64,000 nt of DNA from Takakia lepidozioides (taxonomy: Eukaryota > Streptophyta > Takakiopsida > Takakiales > Takakiaceae), in contig CM060733.1 in NCBI GenBank assembly GCA_030704615.1, forward strand, positions 55,678,001 through 55,742,000. The letters are read 5' to 3'. Position numbers and translations under genes: made by a program. The notes beneath the pieces were generated by a model that saw nothing but the letters and a program-made list of their open reading frames with translations, was not told where the DNA came from and searched no databases. This document shows positions 34,620 through 46,683 of the stretch, piece after piece (position 1 is the stretch's first letter; each line of letters begins with the position of its first letter).

Positions 34620-35320
34620 ATTGAAATGCGGCCGCATTTCCATGTGGGACAAGAAATGCGGTGCATCATTTCCGTCCAGGTACACGAAATACCAACACGG
34701 GTCTATAAATTGACAGAAACGAGGTTGGCATTGCAAATGCGGCGACGCATTTCCAGCTTGGCAATGGAAACTTCTTTTTGGACAAGGGAATGCGGTGCCG
34801 CATTTCCGTCCAACACTTCGAAAAGTGTGACATTTCCGACCAGCGCGATGGAATGCGTTACCGCATTTCCGAGAGAGGGTCTGCAAATGGACAAATTGCG
34901 ATGTCCGTTCTGGAAATGCGGCGCCGCATTTCCATGTCCGTCATCGACTTTTTTTTTTACAATGGAATGCGGTGCCAATTTTTGCTGATGGGCCTGCAGT
35001 TCGAACAACGACCATCCCCAATATGGAAATGCGGCACCGCATTTTCAATTCCGCCATCTCGACCTCCTTGTTCGACCTCCTTGTTCGACCTCTGTAAGCG
35101 TGGTGGCATCCATGCAATGAGCGGGAGAGGCCAAAACTGGCGTGTGGACAAAGGAAATTTTGGAAATGCGGCACCGCATTTCCAACGATTACTTTTTACT
35201 ATGCCAACATTGAAATGGAAAATTTAGTCCCTCCCCTGTTTTGGAAATGCGGTGCCGCATTTCCAAAAGAGGTTCTTAGAGTTGCCAAAATTTTGGAAAT
35301 GCGGTGCCCCTCTGATTTTG
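34620..35320. repeat. Second palindrome array of T2 (3' of the methyltransferase gene)
   Basis: Eleven units of the same palindrome, with flanks extended to TTGGAAATGCGG/CCGCATTTCCAA. Hand-counted centres: about 34631 (short GCGGCCGC form), 34662, 34743, 34796, 34859, 34922, 34973, 35035, 35172, 35253 and 35305. Spacing is looser than in the main array (about 50-65 bp, two larger gaps). It starts 130 bp past the stop of the methyltransferase gene. Confidence 0.9.
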
Positions 35321-35448
35321 GGAGCGTCGTGGTTTGGCGATTGTGTGGCTGGAATGCACACTGGAGAGGGGTCACGAATGTCGGGCAGAATTTCCTTTAT
35401 ATACTCTGGAAGAGAATTTACATTTACAGAGACTTCATTAAAATTCTA

Positions 35449-38400
35449 TTAATCTTGAAAATCATCCGAATCCTCATCCTGTTCTAGACTGTCCTGCTCC
35501 GCCTCCACCCCCTCAGTGCCTTTCTCATCTCCAGCGGACTGCTCGTTGGCCAGGCTTTCGAAAATCCCATCTTCCCCTTGCGGAACTGTCCATCTCACCT
35601 CCGTTGGGTCGTCTTCCTCCCTGTCTGCGTCGCTCTCATCCGCTGAATCACATATGTACTTTCGTACCCGTCTACCTGTCTGAGCTGCTGCCAACTCTTT
35701 CCTTATCCTTCTGTCCTCCCTAGCCCTCTCCAAAATCTGCTCTACTTTACTGGGATTCTCACTTCTTCTAATCGCTGTATTTGCGAGTTTAGCTGCATAA
35801 CTAGGAAGGGAGTAGTAGTCCCTCACCGGGCTCGTCATGAAGTCGGCCCTCGCAAAGAACGGGACATTCTTCCTGGCAGGAAGTGTAGGCCCTACATGTT
35901 TCGACCCGGACCCTGCAATCCTGCACATGACAATCATCAACGAGACTAATGAGAACCACAGTCGGGAAATTCGTTTGACATAAATGACCCAGAAGGCTTT
36001 GCAAACTTACAATGTTTGCACTCACTCGTATTCCGGGTTCTCCTCCGCATCAATGTCCACTGTGTCTTCCTCGGACTCCGACGAATCCGAGGAGACTTCC
36101 GCTCTGTCGGGAGCCTTCACATTCCGTTGCAGCCCTTCCAGATGGGATCCCCACACGGATGAATCCTCCTCGTAGGCAAAGAGGTGCCGGTCGGAAAACC
36201 GCCCAGCCCACATTGAGGCACCTGTTACAATGCCATCCACACATTACCACATGGCGCTTCAGATGTTGCGAACTACATCCTAACGAGAATTTGCAGAACA
36301 GCATAGATCAAGATTCTGCATACCTGTCCCACAGATGAGGTCGAGCACTGTGCCCTCCACGTCTGTGCATGTCTCCATAATTGTCTGAATGAAGGCAGGG
36401 CTCCGAGTCCGTGAGTACCGCAGGGGTTCCGTTGAAGTGAGGCTATGAGGGAGAAGTTCCTTGGGAACGTTGTTGAACAGAACGTCGTAATCGAGTGGGT
36501 CGCAGTTCGGGTCAACCTTTCCTCCCTCCTTCCGGAAAGCAAAGGTGGAGTTCTCCTTCACAAAGCAGTATGCATCGAACTGCTTCGTCTGCATACACGG
36601 GGGAAAACGATTAGAAACCGAATGCGGCACCGCATTTGAAAACACCCAAGCAAATGAATGGACGAGTGCCAGTGTCGTAATCACCTTCTTCCCTTCCGAC
36701 CGAAGGCCCAGTGTGTTGATGCACGTCCACTTCTTTTTCAGAATCGGGACGGCGCTCTTGCGGGTCCACTTCGCAATTCCTGTCTGAGTGTTTTTTCCTC
36801 TGCTCGCCAGGACAACCACACAGCCTCTGTCGTCCAACACCATGCGGGCAAGCCCGAATCCTTTCTTCCAAAAGTCCTCCGAGTACCTGTTCCAAGATGG
36901 CAAAGCTTGCAGTCCTTCCACAGGCTCTCCGTCCGGAATATCCAAGATGATCATATCGCAAGACCACTCGGTGGCATTTCCGCCCCTCCTACAATCCTTG
37001 TCTGCACACACCCTCTCAAAGAACGAGACCATATTCTGAAATCCTGGGGTGTCGGAAGGCTCTTCGGCAGTCGCCTTCTTCAGTGCTCTGCCCTTCAGAC
37101 CCTCCATGGTCTTCATGTATGCCAACTTGGCTGCCCGTCCATCCAAAGCCGCCAAGAAACTCTCATTTACACACTGGACTACTGTTTCGGGAGCCACTTT
37201 CGGCCTCTTCATTTCCACCGGCTCGAAAGGGTGCCCCCCTGGGGGGTTGAAGAGTGCCTTCTTTGCCGAGCCAGTTCTCGTGCCTCTCGTGACAACGGTG
37301 GGCACAGGGGAGGCAGCCTGCGTTTGGGGGGGTGGGCTGGTTGCAAAGTCTCCATCGGAGTCCTCTTCCTCACCCTCTTCCTGAACAGGCTGTTTCTGCT
37401 TCTTCGTTTTGGCGGGTGTCACAACAGCTGCTCCTTGCTGGCGAGTCCTCTTCTTCGACCCCTTCTGTTGGGCCTGCACAGCTGCATCCACCGTTTTGTG
37501 CCATCTCAGCTGCCTTTGGATTCTTCCAGAGCAGCAGATTCCTTTGCCGACTTTGGCCCAGCAGGGACACGTCTTTCCTTTCTCTTCTCTTCTGCCAAGG
37601 CGTGCAGATCTTTCTCAGACTCGTCAACAATACCGCCAGACATGTCCAGGTACCACGGGCATCCAACGAGATGCGCGGGATGCCATTGTTTCTGCATCTC
37701 GGGTGTGTAGACACAGCTTGGGCCCGCCACGGTCCAAGCCATGAAGAACGGGGGCTCTTGAGCCAGGGCCCCTGTCTGAAGGAGCACGTATTTCATATAC
37801 CTGCAAGGCAGTCAGCATGCGTGAGCAAAAGTTGAGACCAACCTACTCGCAGAGTGCCACCGAAAACATAAAATGCGAATGCGGTGCCGCATTTCCGAGA
37901 CAAACCTCGTAACCAGGCTTCGCATACAAGGGCAGCTGTGCTTCACCTGTAAACAATTCGCATTGCAGCTTTCCCGCTCCCTCCTGATGTGTAAACTCCA
38001 CGCTCCTTCTTGCTGTCTGTAGCTCTCTGGCGAAAAGGTTGTCCTTGTACGCACATCTGAAACGTGTCACGTAGTCTTCCAATGTCTGTGTTCCATCCCA
38101 TTTGACGTACAAGCCGAACGAATTTGTGTGCATTACGACTTGCTCCTTCGCATTCGACATTACCTGCGATTCCCAAATGCATTGTCACGTAGCAGTTCAG
38201 GGAATTCATGTCAGAAAAGCAAATCTGGGGAAGTACCTTGAATTACCTGGAACCACCAAGTCATACGGTTGAGCCACACATCCACTGCAGGGTCGGAAAC
38301 TTCCAGTGGAAAAGACCACATTGTCCTTATGCTCTCGGATGCATTCCAGATCGACAGCCACCGTGTCTGCCATTTCCGATCCAATGTCAGGAGCTGGAAG

Positions 38401-39637
38401 AGAGTGGCTATTGCTAGGAAGGAACTTCAGTGCATTGAAACCTCACCTTCTCTTTCGCCTCCACACATGCCGTTGAGAGGTGATGCAGTTTCTCCAATTG
38501 CATGGTCGGCTGCATGGCCCGAGAATAGTGTTTTGCAATCTCGGGGATGAAGTCCTTTCCAAGTGCCGGATCTGCAATTGCCACCAGCTTCACAAGCTTT
38601 GACTTGTATTTGGTTCTGGACTTGACACCGGCTTCCTTCAAGTGCTCAGTCAATGACTGCAACGTTTTGACCTGCCCCTCACTTTCCATGAAGAAGCGTT
38701 TGGCATGGGCCAAATCCAGCTTGATGTTTGACTGCCAACAAAAACATGCAGAAGCGTTACATTCGATTCATGTGGAAAGATTACTGGAAATTGGGGAAGG
38801 ATGAGCAGAGGGAAATTGGAGGACGACTTACTTCGTATATCACCTCCACCATTCCATCCATAGTGAGACGATACCATGTCCGGTCTGTTTTTGCAACGGC
38901 TTTCTGAATGAGCTCGGGCTCCAGCATTTCCGCAAACATCTGCGGATCAGTGAGACCAGTTTTCCTCACCCTGTACAGCATATGTGCCATGTGGGTATGC
39001 ACGTACGCATTCTCAGTGACCCTGCAAGGCACACTCTCCAGTTCAGTACACGGAAGCACGGAAAACAAACCAGAATGGAAACCGAAATGCGGCACCGCAT
39101 TTCGAACGTGCTAGGGAGGGTATGAGTATCTTACGAGTTGAGGTCCGCCATGGCATTCTTGAGCAGGGAGGAGTCTGCCGCCTTCACCTTGAGGATGACA
39201 CACTCCACCATGTAATGCCAGCCAATGTGCTTGGCATGGTTCTGCTTGATGTACTCCCACCAGGCGAGAAGTCGGTGATTCCCGTCCCACACAAAGAACA
39301 TTTTACCCGACATATGGCCGAAGTCTGGATCACCCTTCAGCGTCGCCTCGAATTCGTGGTTGCGAGTGTGCCAGTGGGTATCCCACGTTGACAATTCATC
39401 GGCAGTGGGTCCACGAGTTTCGCCGTCCTCATTCTCAATGGAAACGTAAACGCTGCCGATCCCAGACGGTACCCTTCTCGAAATGCGAACTTGAGCTTAT
39501 CCACATCTCCGGGAAGGGCCTGCCTGACGATGGGAAGGGAGACCATGCGACAGAGTGGGATTCGAAGAGTCCGCTGGAATACCCTGCTGCCCAGAACTCT
39601 GCCAATGCTACTGTGTGTCTCCTCCAACATTTTATCC
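35449..39637 (-). CDS. ParB-like plus DNA methyltransferase-like protein, about ten exons (T2 cargo)
   Basis: Exons inferred from GT/AG sites: 39637-39135, 39021-38832, 38731-38447, 38393-38247, 38163-37906, 37800 to about 37505, about 37491-36685, 36588-36324, 36221-36026 and 35920-35449. Exon 1 holds VWDGNHRLLAWWEYI, the DGxHR..A signature of ParB/sulfiredoxin-fold domains. The Lys/Glu-rich linker (KKRTRQQGAA) precedes the methyltransferase part: CDMIILDIPDGEP at the motif IV position (Asp-Ile-Pro-Asp instead of Asp-Pro-Pro-Tyr) and, near the end, VLDLICGTGASM, the S-adenosylmethionine-binding motif, formed exactly by splicing 36324 to 36221. The C-terminus is acidic. Frames break near 39480, 37800 and 37500. 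In bacteria and phages ParB-like domains are often fused to N6/N4 DNA methylases. The original 5' end is now at 45.6-46.28 kb. Confidence 0.6.
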
Positions 39638-42600
39638 GCTCTCACAGGGGTCGGTGGTGGAGGCTGTGGAAGCGGAAATGGTTCTCTGGGGACGTCAGTG
39701 CGCTGCACCATCCGAAATCCTGCGGCGGTAAGGGCGTCGGCCTCAACCTGACTCAGATCGCAGCCTGGTTCCACCGGCCACACCGGGGGAGCCTGGCATT
39801 GTTTGTATGCCGTACTTGGGCTTTCCATACACGCAAGTCATAATGTCGTGCCTGCAGAACCAGAACTGGGTGGTTGTCGCCTCCGCAAACTTTGCATGGA
39901 CAAATCTTCCTGTAAAAGTAGGAGCAGGGACAGCCCCATCTGGATTCCTCCTTATCATCTCTAAACAACGTTGCCGTGTATCCACACGAATTGCGGAACA
40001 CCTTCCTCGAAACGACGGCTTTGTGCGAGCAATTCTCCACTGTGATGCAGACACAGTCGTCTCCACAATGGCTTGGCCATACTGCATAACAGCGGGCGGA
40101 ATATGGGGCAAGGGAGCGGTGGGAATTTTTGCACGAAATCCCGGTTGAAGGCGACGGCGATCTGGAATTTCTTGGGCTTCCACTGCTGGAAGACATTGTG
40201 CGGCAACATGACGGGACCTCGAGGTGCTGTCCGAATGTTCCTGTCGGATCTCCAGGAATCCTCTTCGCACCCGGGTTCCTCTTCAATCCTCCGCCTGACA
40301 GGGCGAGTCCGGACGTCCCCCTCTAGGTGTTCACCTCTGCGGTGCAGAGGCGTCCCTTTGATCTTTCTCGCAATGCTGTCGCCCATTTCACTGGATTCTT
40401 GGACCTCGAAGCTGTTCGTACCAACAATTCCTCCCTGTCCGGCCCAAAGCCCCATTGTTTGCCGCTCAGGAACTTGTAGTACGTGGCTTGCTGCATGATT
40501 GCTCTGTCGATGTCCTCCGTTGTGGCCGTCACTACGTCCACCAGATGTGCGGCAGAAGACGCTCGCCAGGAGGAGTGGACCGATTCTGCCATATTCGTGT
40601 TCGGCATGTCCGTGTCGGAATCCAAGCACCGCTCCTAGAAGGACACAAACAATGGTGAGGGACCAATCGAAATGTCCGTAACAGAAAGACAAATGAACGA
40701 AATTGACAGCAGCCTACCTCCCGCATGTACTGTCCGAACTGTCGATACCGAAAATGCCACCACCCCAACCAGCTGTGCAATGCTCCCAGATTGGTTGTCT
40801 CCACTGCACCTGACGTGTTCCACCAAGCCTCGATGATAGCAAACTTAACCTCCGCGTCATCAAATGTGGGTGCATCCTTCCACGCCGTACAAAGGACACG
40901 GGTTCAGCCTGGAATGAGCTAGCAACAAATTTGGTAGTGTAGTGGGATAGACTCTGCATCCAATGGAATCCACAGGATCTCTCTTTCCCCTCCATTGGAA
41001 CATTGGGGTCCTCACCGTACACACGCCGCACCGCTGCCCAGTTGGCCTGAGCGTTGTCTGCCATGAATCCCCTGAAATTGGGCTCTGGCAATCCCGCCCT
41101 TGCCATCTGCTCGTTTATGCCCTCCCACAGATGCATCTCGGACTGTGTGTCCTCCCCTTTCATCTCGCAGATTGCAATCGTCATGAGCCTCTTGGAGTGA
41201 TAGTCATAAACATGCGCACCCATAGTCACCCACTGATGGTTTGTAATTCGCTTGATGTGATCAAACATCACCCAAGCATTCGACAAGTTTCCAGTTGTCA
41301 TGCGAGTGACCAAGTCGACTCCACTCCCAGGCCCACACGTCGACATTTTGAAAATGTAACAACGATCGGATTCGCTGCCTTGCCCTGGAAACCTGCTACC
41401 TTGGATGTAGTCATATCCAGTCATTCGTTTCACCTCCAGGATTGAGTACATGTCCGACCCCCTGCCGAACTCCTGCTTGCAAGATACGATGTGATTCCGC
41501 ACATTCGGACTACAAACGTGCGAGACGGACTCCAAGAGGTCACGCATCTCGTCTTCGGTCAAGGGCTCTCGGTCGGAACCATCTTCAGACATGATTTTGC
41601 CAAGAGCAATCTTGTGGGCTGCCTTCAGCTGAATCTGCTTTGGTCTGGCTCCGGGGCTCAATTTCACCTCCTCTTTTATGATGTCGTGTGCTTCCTGCAC
41701 AGCCTCACGCATGTTGCCTCTCGCCAAGGGGTGGCAGTGGACCCCAACGTGTATGCAAGCTCTAGTCAAGTCCGGGAGCAAATGGATTACGTAATATTGC
41801 TTGGCTCTGCACATGGACATGCACGTCGGTGGTTCTTTGCAATGTGCACACTTGAAAGAACCCGCAGGAGCTTGGCTGGAGACAATGAATGGATGATGCG
41901 TTGTGCCAGTCCAATCCGTCTCGTTTCTCCGCCCTCCTTTGGAGAGAAAGTGGAAGCAGGTGGGATTGAGGCACCTCAGCTTCCCCGCACAGAGGACATA
42001 TCGTACACGAACACCATCAGCAATTTTCGTGCTACTGGTCTTCGTCACACACCAGGGGTGTCCGTCATGTTTTCGATCCATGTCTATTAACATCCCGAAG
42101 GCTTTATTTGGCGAAGAAACAGGTGGAAACTCGAAGATGACATTCGACATCGACTTCGGGAGGCAGAAAAGTTACCTTTCTTTCTGACTGGGAATTTTGG
42201 CATAGTCGAGCAGCCAGCTCGGAGCGAACCATCGAGGTGATGTTTGTCGAGGAGCGCCACAATGGACCGTTGGAGTTATGCTGGAGGGCACATTCGTAGC
42301 ACCGACGAGACGTCCATGCCGGATTTGAATGACCGTGTGAGGACATGGTACCTCAATGCAATCATCTTCCTTGTCGAAATGTCGAATACGTCCACACGAG
42401 AAGCTATGGAGGTCTTGACGTCCAGGTCGGGAATGATTATCGTTTGCATACCTCTCTGTTGGCAGTGGCCGCCTCTCCCTCTCGTTTTCCGGACTCCTTT
42501 GTGGATGTTGTGGGCAGCGACTGATTCGGAAAGGGAATGGGCATTCCCACAGCTCGGTACAGGATGGTGTCTGACGGGAACGTGCCATTCGATTCCGCAA

Positions 42601-42813
42601 CCTCCATCGTTACCCTAGCACGACAATGTTCTCGTCAACCTGTCCAGGAATCATCCTTTCTCTTCTTCTTCCAAATAAACTGCCGCGGTTTGAGCTTGAT
42701 TTGGAACAAAGGTAAGTTTCAGTCACTCTCTGCAAAGTCCTCCCTCGTTTTGGGATCCAGGCTCTCCCAAGTTGCGGAGGACAGCAAACTATAGCGTAGG
42801 AATTCGGAGCCAT
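39638..42813 (-). pseudogene. MULE-like transposase (T2 copy), joined to the ParB-methyltransferase gene by inversion
   Basis: Inverted copy of 2774-5951. Start near 42813 (MAPNSYAI). The 478-codon frame 42150-40714 runs through CHHFLSKGG-type cysteine sequences (KCAHCKEPPTCMSMCRAKQ), FMADNAQANW and CGFHWMQSLS. The intron and exon with MAESVHSSW (40625-40323) and the Pro-rich and Cys-rich parts follow. Unlike T1 it reads through the site at 4443, but it has its own breaks: an extra base near 42147 and a lost base near 40905. At 39638 the homology with T1 ends and the ParB exon begins, so this copy lacks its SWIM finger, which sits at 46.3-46.7 kb on the other strand. Confidence 0.75.
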
Positions 42814-43194
42814 CGAACACCGCACGAGTTTAAGTGCGAGGTTCAGTATAGCGACACCAAGGCTCACAGGCACCATCTAAGTGGATCTGCGGAGTCCATC
42901 GACGATTGGAAGTCGCACATTGAAGTGGAAAGTATTGTTTCAAGCTACATGTGTGAAGTTGGGAGGTTTGATTCCATAGCTAGCAAGTATGACAATGATG
43001 GGCCGATTCGGCGCGAAAATAACATCTCCTGACAGTTTCTCCTGAGGGTGGATCCAGCAGTATTCTCGGTGCAGACAGGAACGTTCGCACTGACAAGTGC
43101 CAGTACGTTAGTTAAACGGTCAGACAACCAATTGTTGTCTCATCAAGACTGGCCGCAATTGTGTTGTTTTCGGAACAATGCAACCATTCAGGTT

Positions 43195-44945
43195 TCCAGA
43201 TTTCCGTCCCGAGTGATTCTTTTGATTGCTGGTGGACGGAAATACGGCGCCCGCATTTTCGTATTGCATCTTGGTCATGCACCAAGCGACGGAAATGCGA
43301 CCACCGAGTTTCCGTCCGGGGAAACCTTTATACTCTCCAAAACGGAAATGCGTAACGCATTTCCATCCAGCAAGCACGGTATGTGAAGGTGGAACGGAAA
43401 TGCGGTACCGCCGCATTTCCGTTCTGATTGAGATTTATGAAAAACGGGAACAGAAATGCGGCACACCGCATTTCCGTCCGAGTCGCACTTTTCCAACATT
43501 CCAGAACGGAATGCGGCGCCGCATTTCCATTTTGTATCTGATGCATGGAGCTGAGGGATAGAAATGCTGCAGCATATTTCCGTCCTTAAAAGACATTCAT
43601 ACTCTCCCATAACGGAAATGCGGTACGCATTTCCATCCACCAAGCACAGTATGTGAAGGTGGAACGGAAATGCGGTACCGCATTTCCGTTCTGATTGAGA
43701 ATTATGAACAACGGGAACAGAAATGCGGCACCGCATTTTTGTCCGAGTCGCACTTTCCGACATTCTAGAACGGAAATGCGGCGCCGCATTTCCATTTTGT
43801 ATCTGATGCATGGAGCCGAGTGCGATTCCGACAGCTTCATACAGCGCAATTCCGACCGCTTGAGACATTCATACTATCCAGAACGGAAATGCGGTACCGC
43901 ATTTCCGTTCTGACTGAAAATCGTGAACCATCTGAACTGAAATGCGGCAGCATATTTCCATCCGAGTCGCACCTACCAACATTCCAGAACGGAAATGCGG
44001 TACCGCATTTCCGTTCTGACTGAAAATCGTGAACCATCGGAACTGAAATGCGGCAACGCATTTCCATCCAGGTCGCACTTCCCAACATTCCAGATCGGAA
44101 TGTATTAGATTCAAAAGGGAAATGCGGCACCGCATTTCCGTTCTGATGAAATATCCTGAAACATCGGAACTGAAATGCGGTACCGCATTTCCGTCAGAGT
44201 CGCACCTTCCGACATTCCAAAACGGAAATGCGGCGCCGCATTTCGTTTTGTATGTGAGGCATGGAGCTGTGGAACGAAAATGCGGCACAACATTTCCGCC
44301 AGCGTCAGACGTTAATACTCTACAGAACGGAAATGCAGTACCGCATTTCCGTTCTGACTGAAATCGTGCGCAACGGGAACAGAAATGCGGCACCGCATTT
44401 CCGTCCGAGTCGCACCTTCCGACATTCTAGAACGGAAATGCGGCGCCGCATTTCCGTTTTCTATATGGGGCCTGGAGCTGTGCTACGGAAATGTGTTGCC
44501 GCATTTCCATCCATGTGAGACCTTCAAACTTTCGAGACCGGAAATGCGGCACCGCATTTCTGTCCAGGTGAGACCTCTATACTTTCCCGAACGGAAATGT
44601 GGCACGCATTTCCATTCATCAACTAACGTATGTGAAGGGGGAACGGAAATGCGGTACCGCATTTCCGTTCACATTGAAAATCATGAACCACGGGAACTGA
44701 AATGTTGTTCCTCATTCCCGTCCGAATCGCACCTTTCGACATTCCAGAACGGAAATGCGGCGCCGCATTTCCCTTTTGAATCTCATACATGGAGCTGTGG
44801 GACGGAAATGCGGCACCGTATTTCCGTTCACAACTAAGGTATGTGAAGGTGGAACGGAAATGCGGTGCCGCATTTTCTTCCAACAAGTACGGATGTGTAG
44901 CTTCGTGATGGTACTTAACGGAAATGCGGCGCCGCATTCGCATTT
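43195..44945. repeat. 53-bp-phased palindrome array (T2)
   Basis: Inverted copy of the T1 array with the same unit, GGAAATGCGG mirrored about a YR step. Checked centres at the right end are 44930, 44866, 44814 and 44761, repeating the 64, 53, 53 spacing seen at the T1 start. More single-base indels than in T1, for example near 43400 and 43470. It lies between the transposase and the divergent first exon. Confidence 0.95.
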
Positions 44946-44959
44946 TCGCTCCAACTCAT

Positions 44960-45540
44960 CAGACGCTGGGACGGAAATGCCTTGAAATGTGAACACGTGG
45001 AGCAACGGAATTGCTGCACATGTCGGCACTCTATCTGACTGAAGGGCATGAGGCGGCGCGGCCTGACGTTGGATAATGATGTTTGTTTTTCGGACGGCAG
45101 GCGTTCCCTGAACGATTCGAATCTCGTAATGACGCAAACTCCACGAGGAGACACTTTCGTCCAACCCTTTCGAACCCAAGTGGTGCATCATCACCGCCGT
45201 TTCATCTACTTTTGTCGTGTCTCCTCAGTCACCCCTCTCGCGCCCTTTCCCATATGCACTCTTTGGCCCTTTTCCCTCTCTCTGTTCTTCTTATGCTCGA
45301 ACCTGAGAGGGGGGGAGTTCGTGCACCAGACAGGAGACCTCGTCGCAAGCTCCGGAAATTATACTTCGGATGTAGGCCAATGCCGAAGGGGAGGAAGCAG
45401 ATGCGTCTACAGGAGGAGATTGACATCTCCGAGTAGCAGGCCACTCAGGCAACCCAGCCACCAGTGAGAGCTCCATGCAATCGGGCTGCGCGCAGCTGAT
45501 CGAGCACCGAACCCCCCATTTTGCTTCTGTAATTCTTAGA
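44960..45540. promoter_or_regulatory. Probable divergent promoter region of T2
   Basis: Unique sequence between the palindrome array and the + strand ORF start at 45545, matching T1 2-560 inverted. It contains the conserved small basic ORF (45083-45436, + strand). Since gene parts run away from it on both sides, it probably includes a promoter for the + strand gene. No TATA box can be assigned with confidence. Confidence 0.35.
45083..45436 (+). CDS. Conserved small basic ORF (T2 copy)
   Basis: 117 codons, with the same core as 386-105 in T1: GGVRAP.RRPRRKLRKLYFG and MPKGRKQMRLQEEI, and a stop where T1 reads on for 20 codons. Function unknown; possibly a leader exon or upstream ORF of the gene starting at 45545/45578. 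Confidence 0.25.
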   Translation: MFFGRQAFPERFESRNDANSTRRHFRPTLSNPSGASSPPFHLLLSCLLSHPSRALSHMHSLALFPLSVLLMLEPERGGVRAPDRRPRRKLRKLYFGCRPMPKGRKQMRLQEEIDISE

Positions 45541-45544
45541 CTGA

Positions 45545-46683
45545 ATGCTAGGAGACTTGAATGCAGAACATGTTTGCATGCCTAACAGGAAAGGTGGACG
45601 TGCTGGAGGGATCGCAGGAATCCGAAGAGCCGCGGAAGAGTCCGAGGAGCTAGCTGCAGCACTTACACCCACCCGATCCCCGAGCGCGGTATTCCTGCCG
45701 GGCCTAGCCCTGTGCGATTCAAAGACGCGTCTTCGAAGGGCAAGTTCAAAGCGCGTTCTTCGGTCATGGAGAATTGCCAGCAGGGGTCGGGCCCTTCTCC
45801 AGCAAAGTCAAAGAAGAAGCAGCCCGTCCCTCTACTGGCTTCTGAACCGGCTCAGGCCGATTCACCCCCCCCCAACGCGAATGAAGCAGCAGGGTAGAAG
45901 ACAGATTCAATTGCAGCAGACACCTTCACCTGCAAGGATGAGGAAGCAGAAAGCAATCAGGGCGACGGGCGAACAATCTCCCGCAAAACCGCTTCCACGA
46001 GCTGAAGCTCAGTTCCTGGAGGATTTCCCGCCTGCAGATGTTGGGGCCGACTCTGCTGCAGCGAAGGCAATGGGATCGACCGTTGATCTCGATTTGGTAC
46101 CGGAGGAGGGTGCTGCCGCTCAACGTTCGCAGCAAGACCTCACCACCGATGAGCAAGCAGGCCCGGAGGAGGCCTCTGCAATGGCAGAATTGCCCGCAAA
46201 CAGGCCCCAGAGTGCAGCTCCAGTTGAGGATGCTCCAACTGCTCAGCCACTACCGGCACCTACAGACATGTCTCCGGAGGATTTCAAATGGGACACGACA
46301 GCTCTAAGCATCCTACACACCATTGGGGGAAACCGAAGAGGCGGCGACCTCCCTCAAAAGTGAACGAGACAAGGATGGGGAATGCACTTCGGATGAACTG
46401 TACAATCCAGAGCTCGACAGAAGTGCCCCCACCAGGCTTCGGGCGTGTTTATCAGATGGCCACGGCGGGCTCAGCTGTTCGCAATGAGGTGTACACCATC
46501 ACCATTTCAGAATTACCCACCTGCAATTGCACCGACTTCCAGATCATGGCGAACAAGGGGGCATCATACTGCCCTTGCAAGCATTTGTACTACGTGTACC
46601 TAAAGAGACTCCGTTGTAATTCCACAACTCATCACTTCATACATGCACCAGGGTTGAGCCCCAGGAGGTTCACACTCTTCTGA
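45545..46683 (+). pseudogene. Chimera: disordered N-terminus of the ParB-methyltransferase gene fused to a SWIM exon
   Basis: Starts at ATG 45545 or 45578 (MPNRKGGRAGG). Frames 45545-46287 and 45712-45897 alternate, so an indel or small intron is present. The content is Lys/Arg/Pro/Ala/Glu-rich and disordered (SKGKFKARSSV, SPAKSKKKQPV, LVPEEGAAAQ), with no domain. At 46284 it joins, in frame, the T1-like SWIM exon (CNC...CPCKH at 46522-46588), which ends in a shifted frame near 46683. If the 39638-46284 segment is turned back, the text SPED before the join runs straight into KMLEETHSS of the ParB exon. The chimera is therefore explained by inversion. Confidence 0.65.

Noticed and set aside
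36658-37835. Plus-strand ORFs 36658-37710 and 37332-37835
   Set aside because: Antisense shadows of the methyltransferase exons, which have matching splice sites and motifs on the minus strand.
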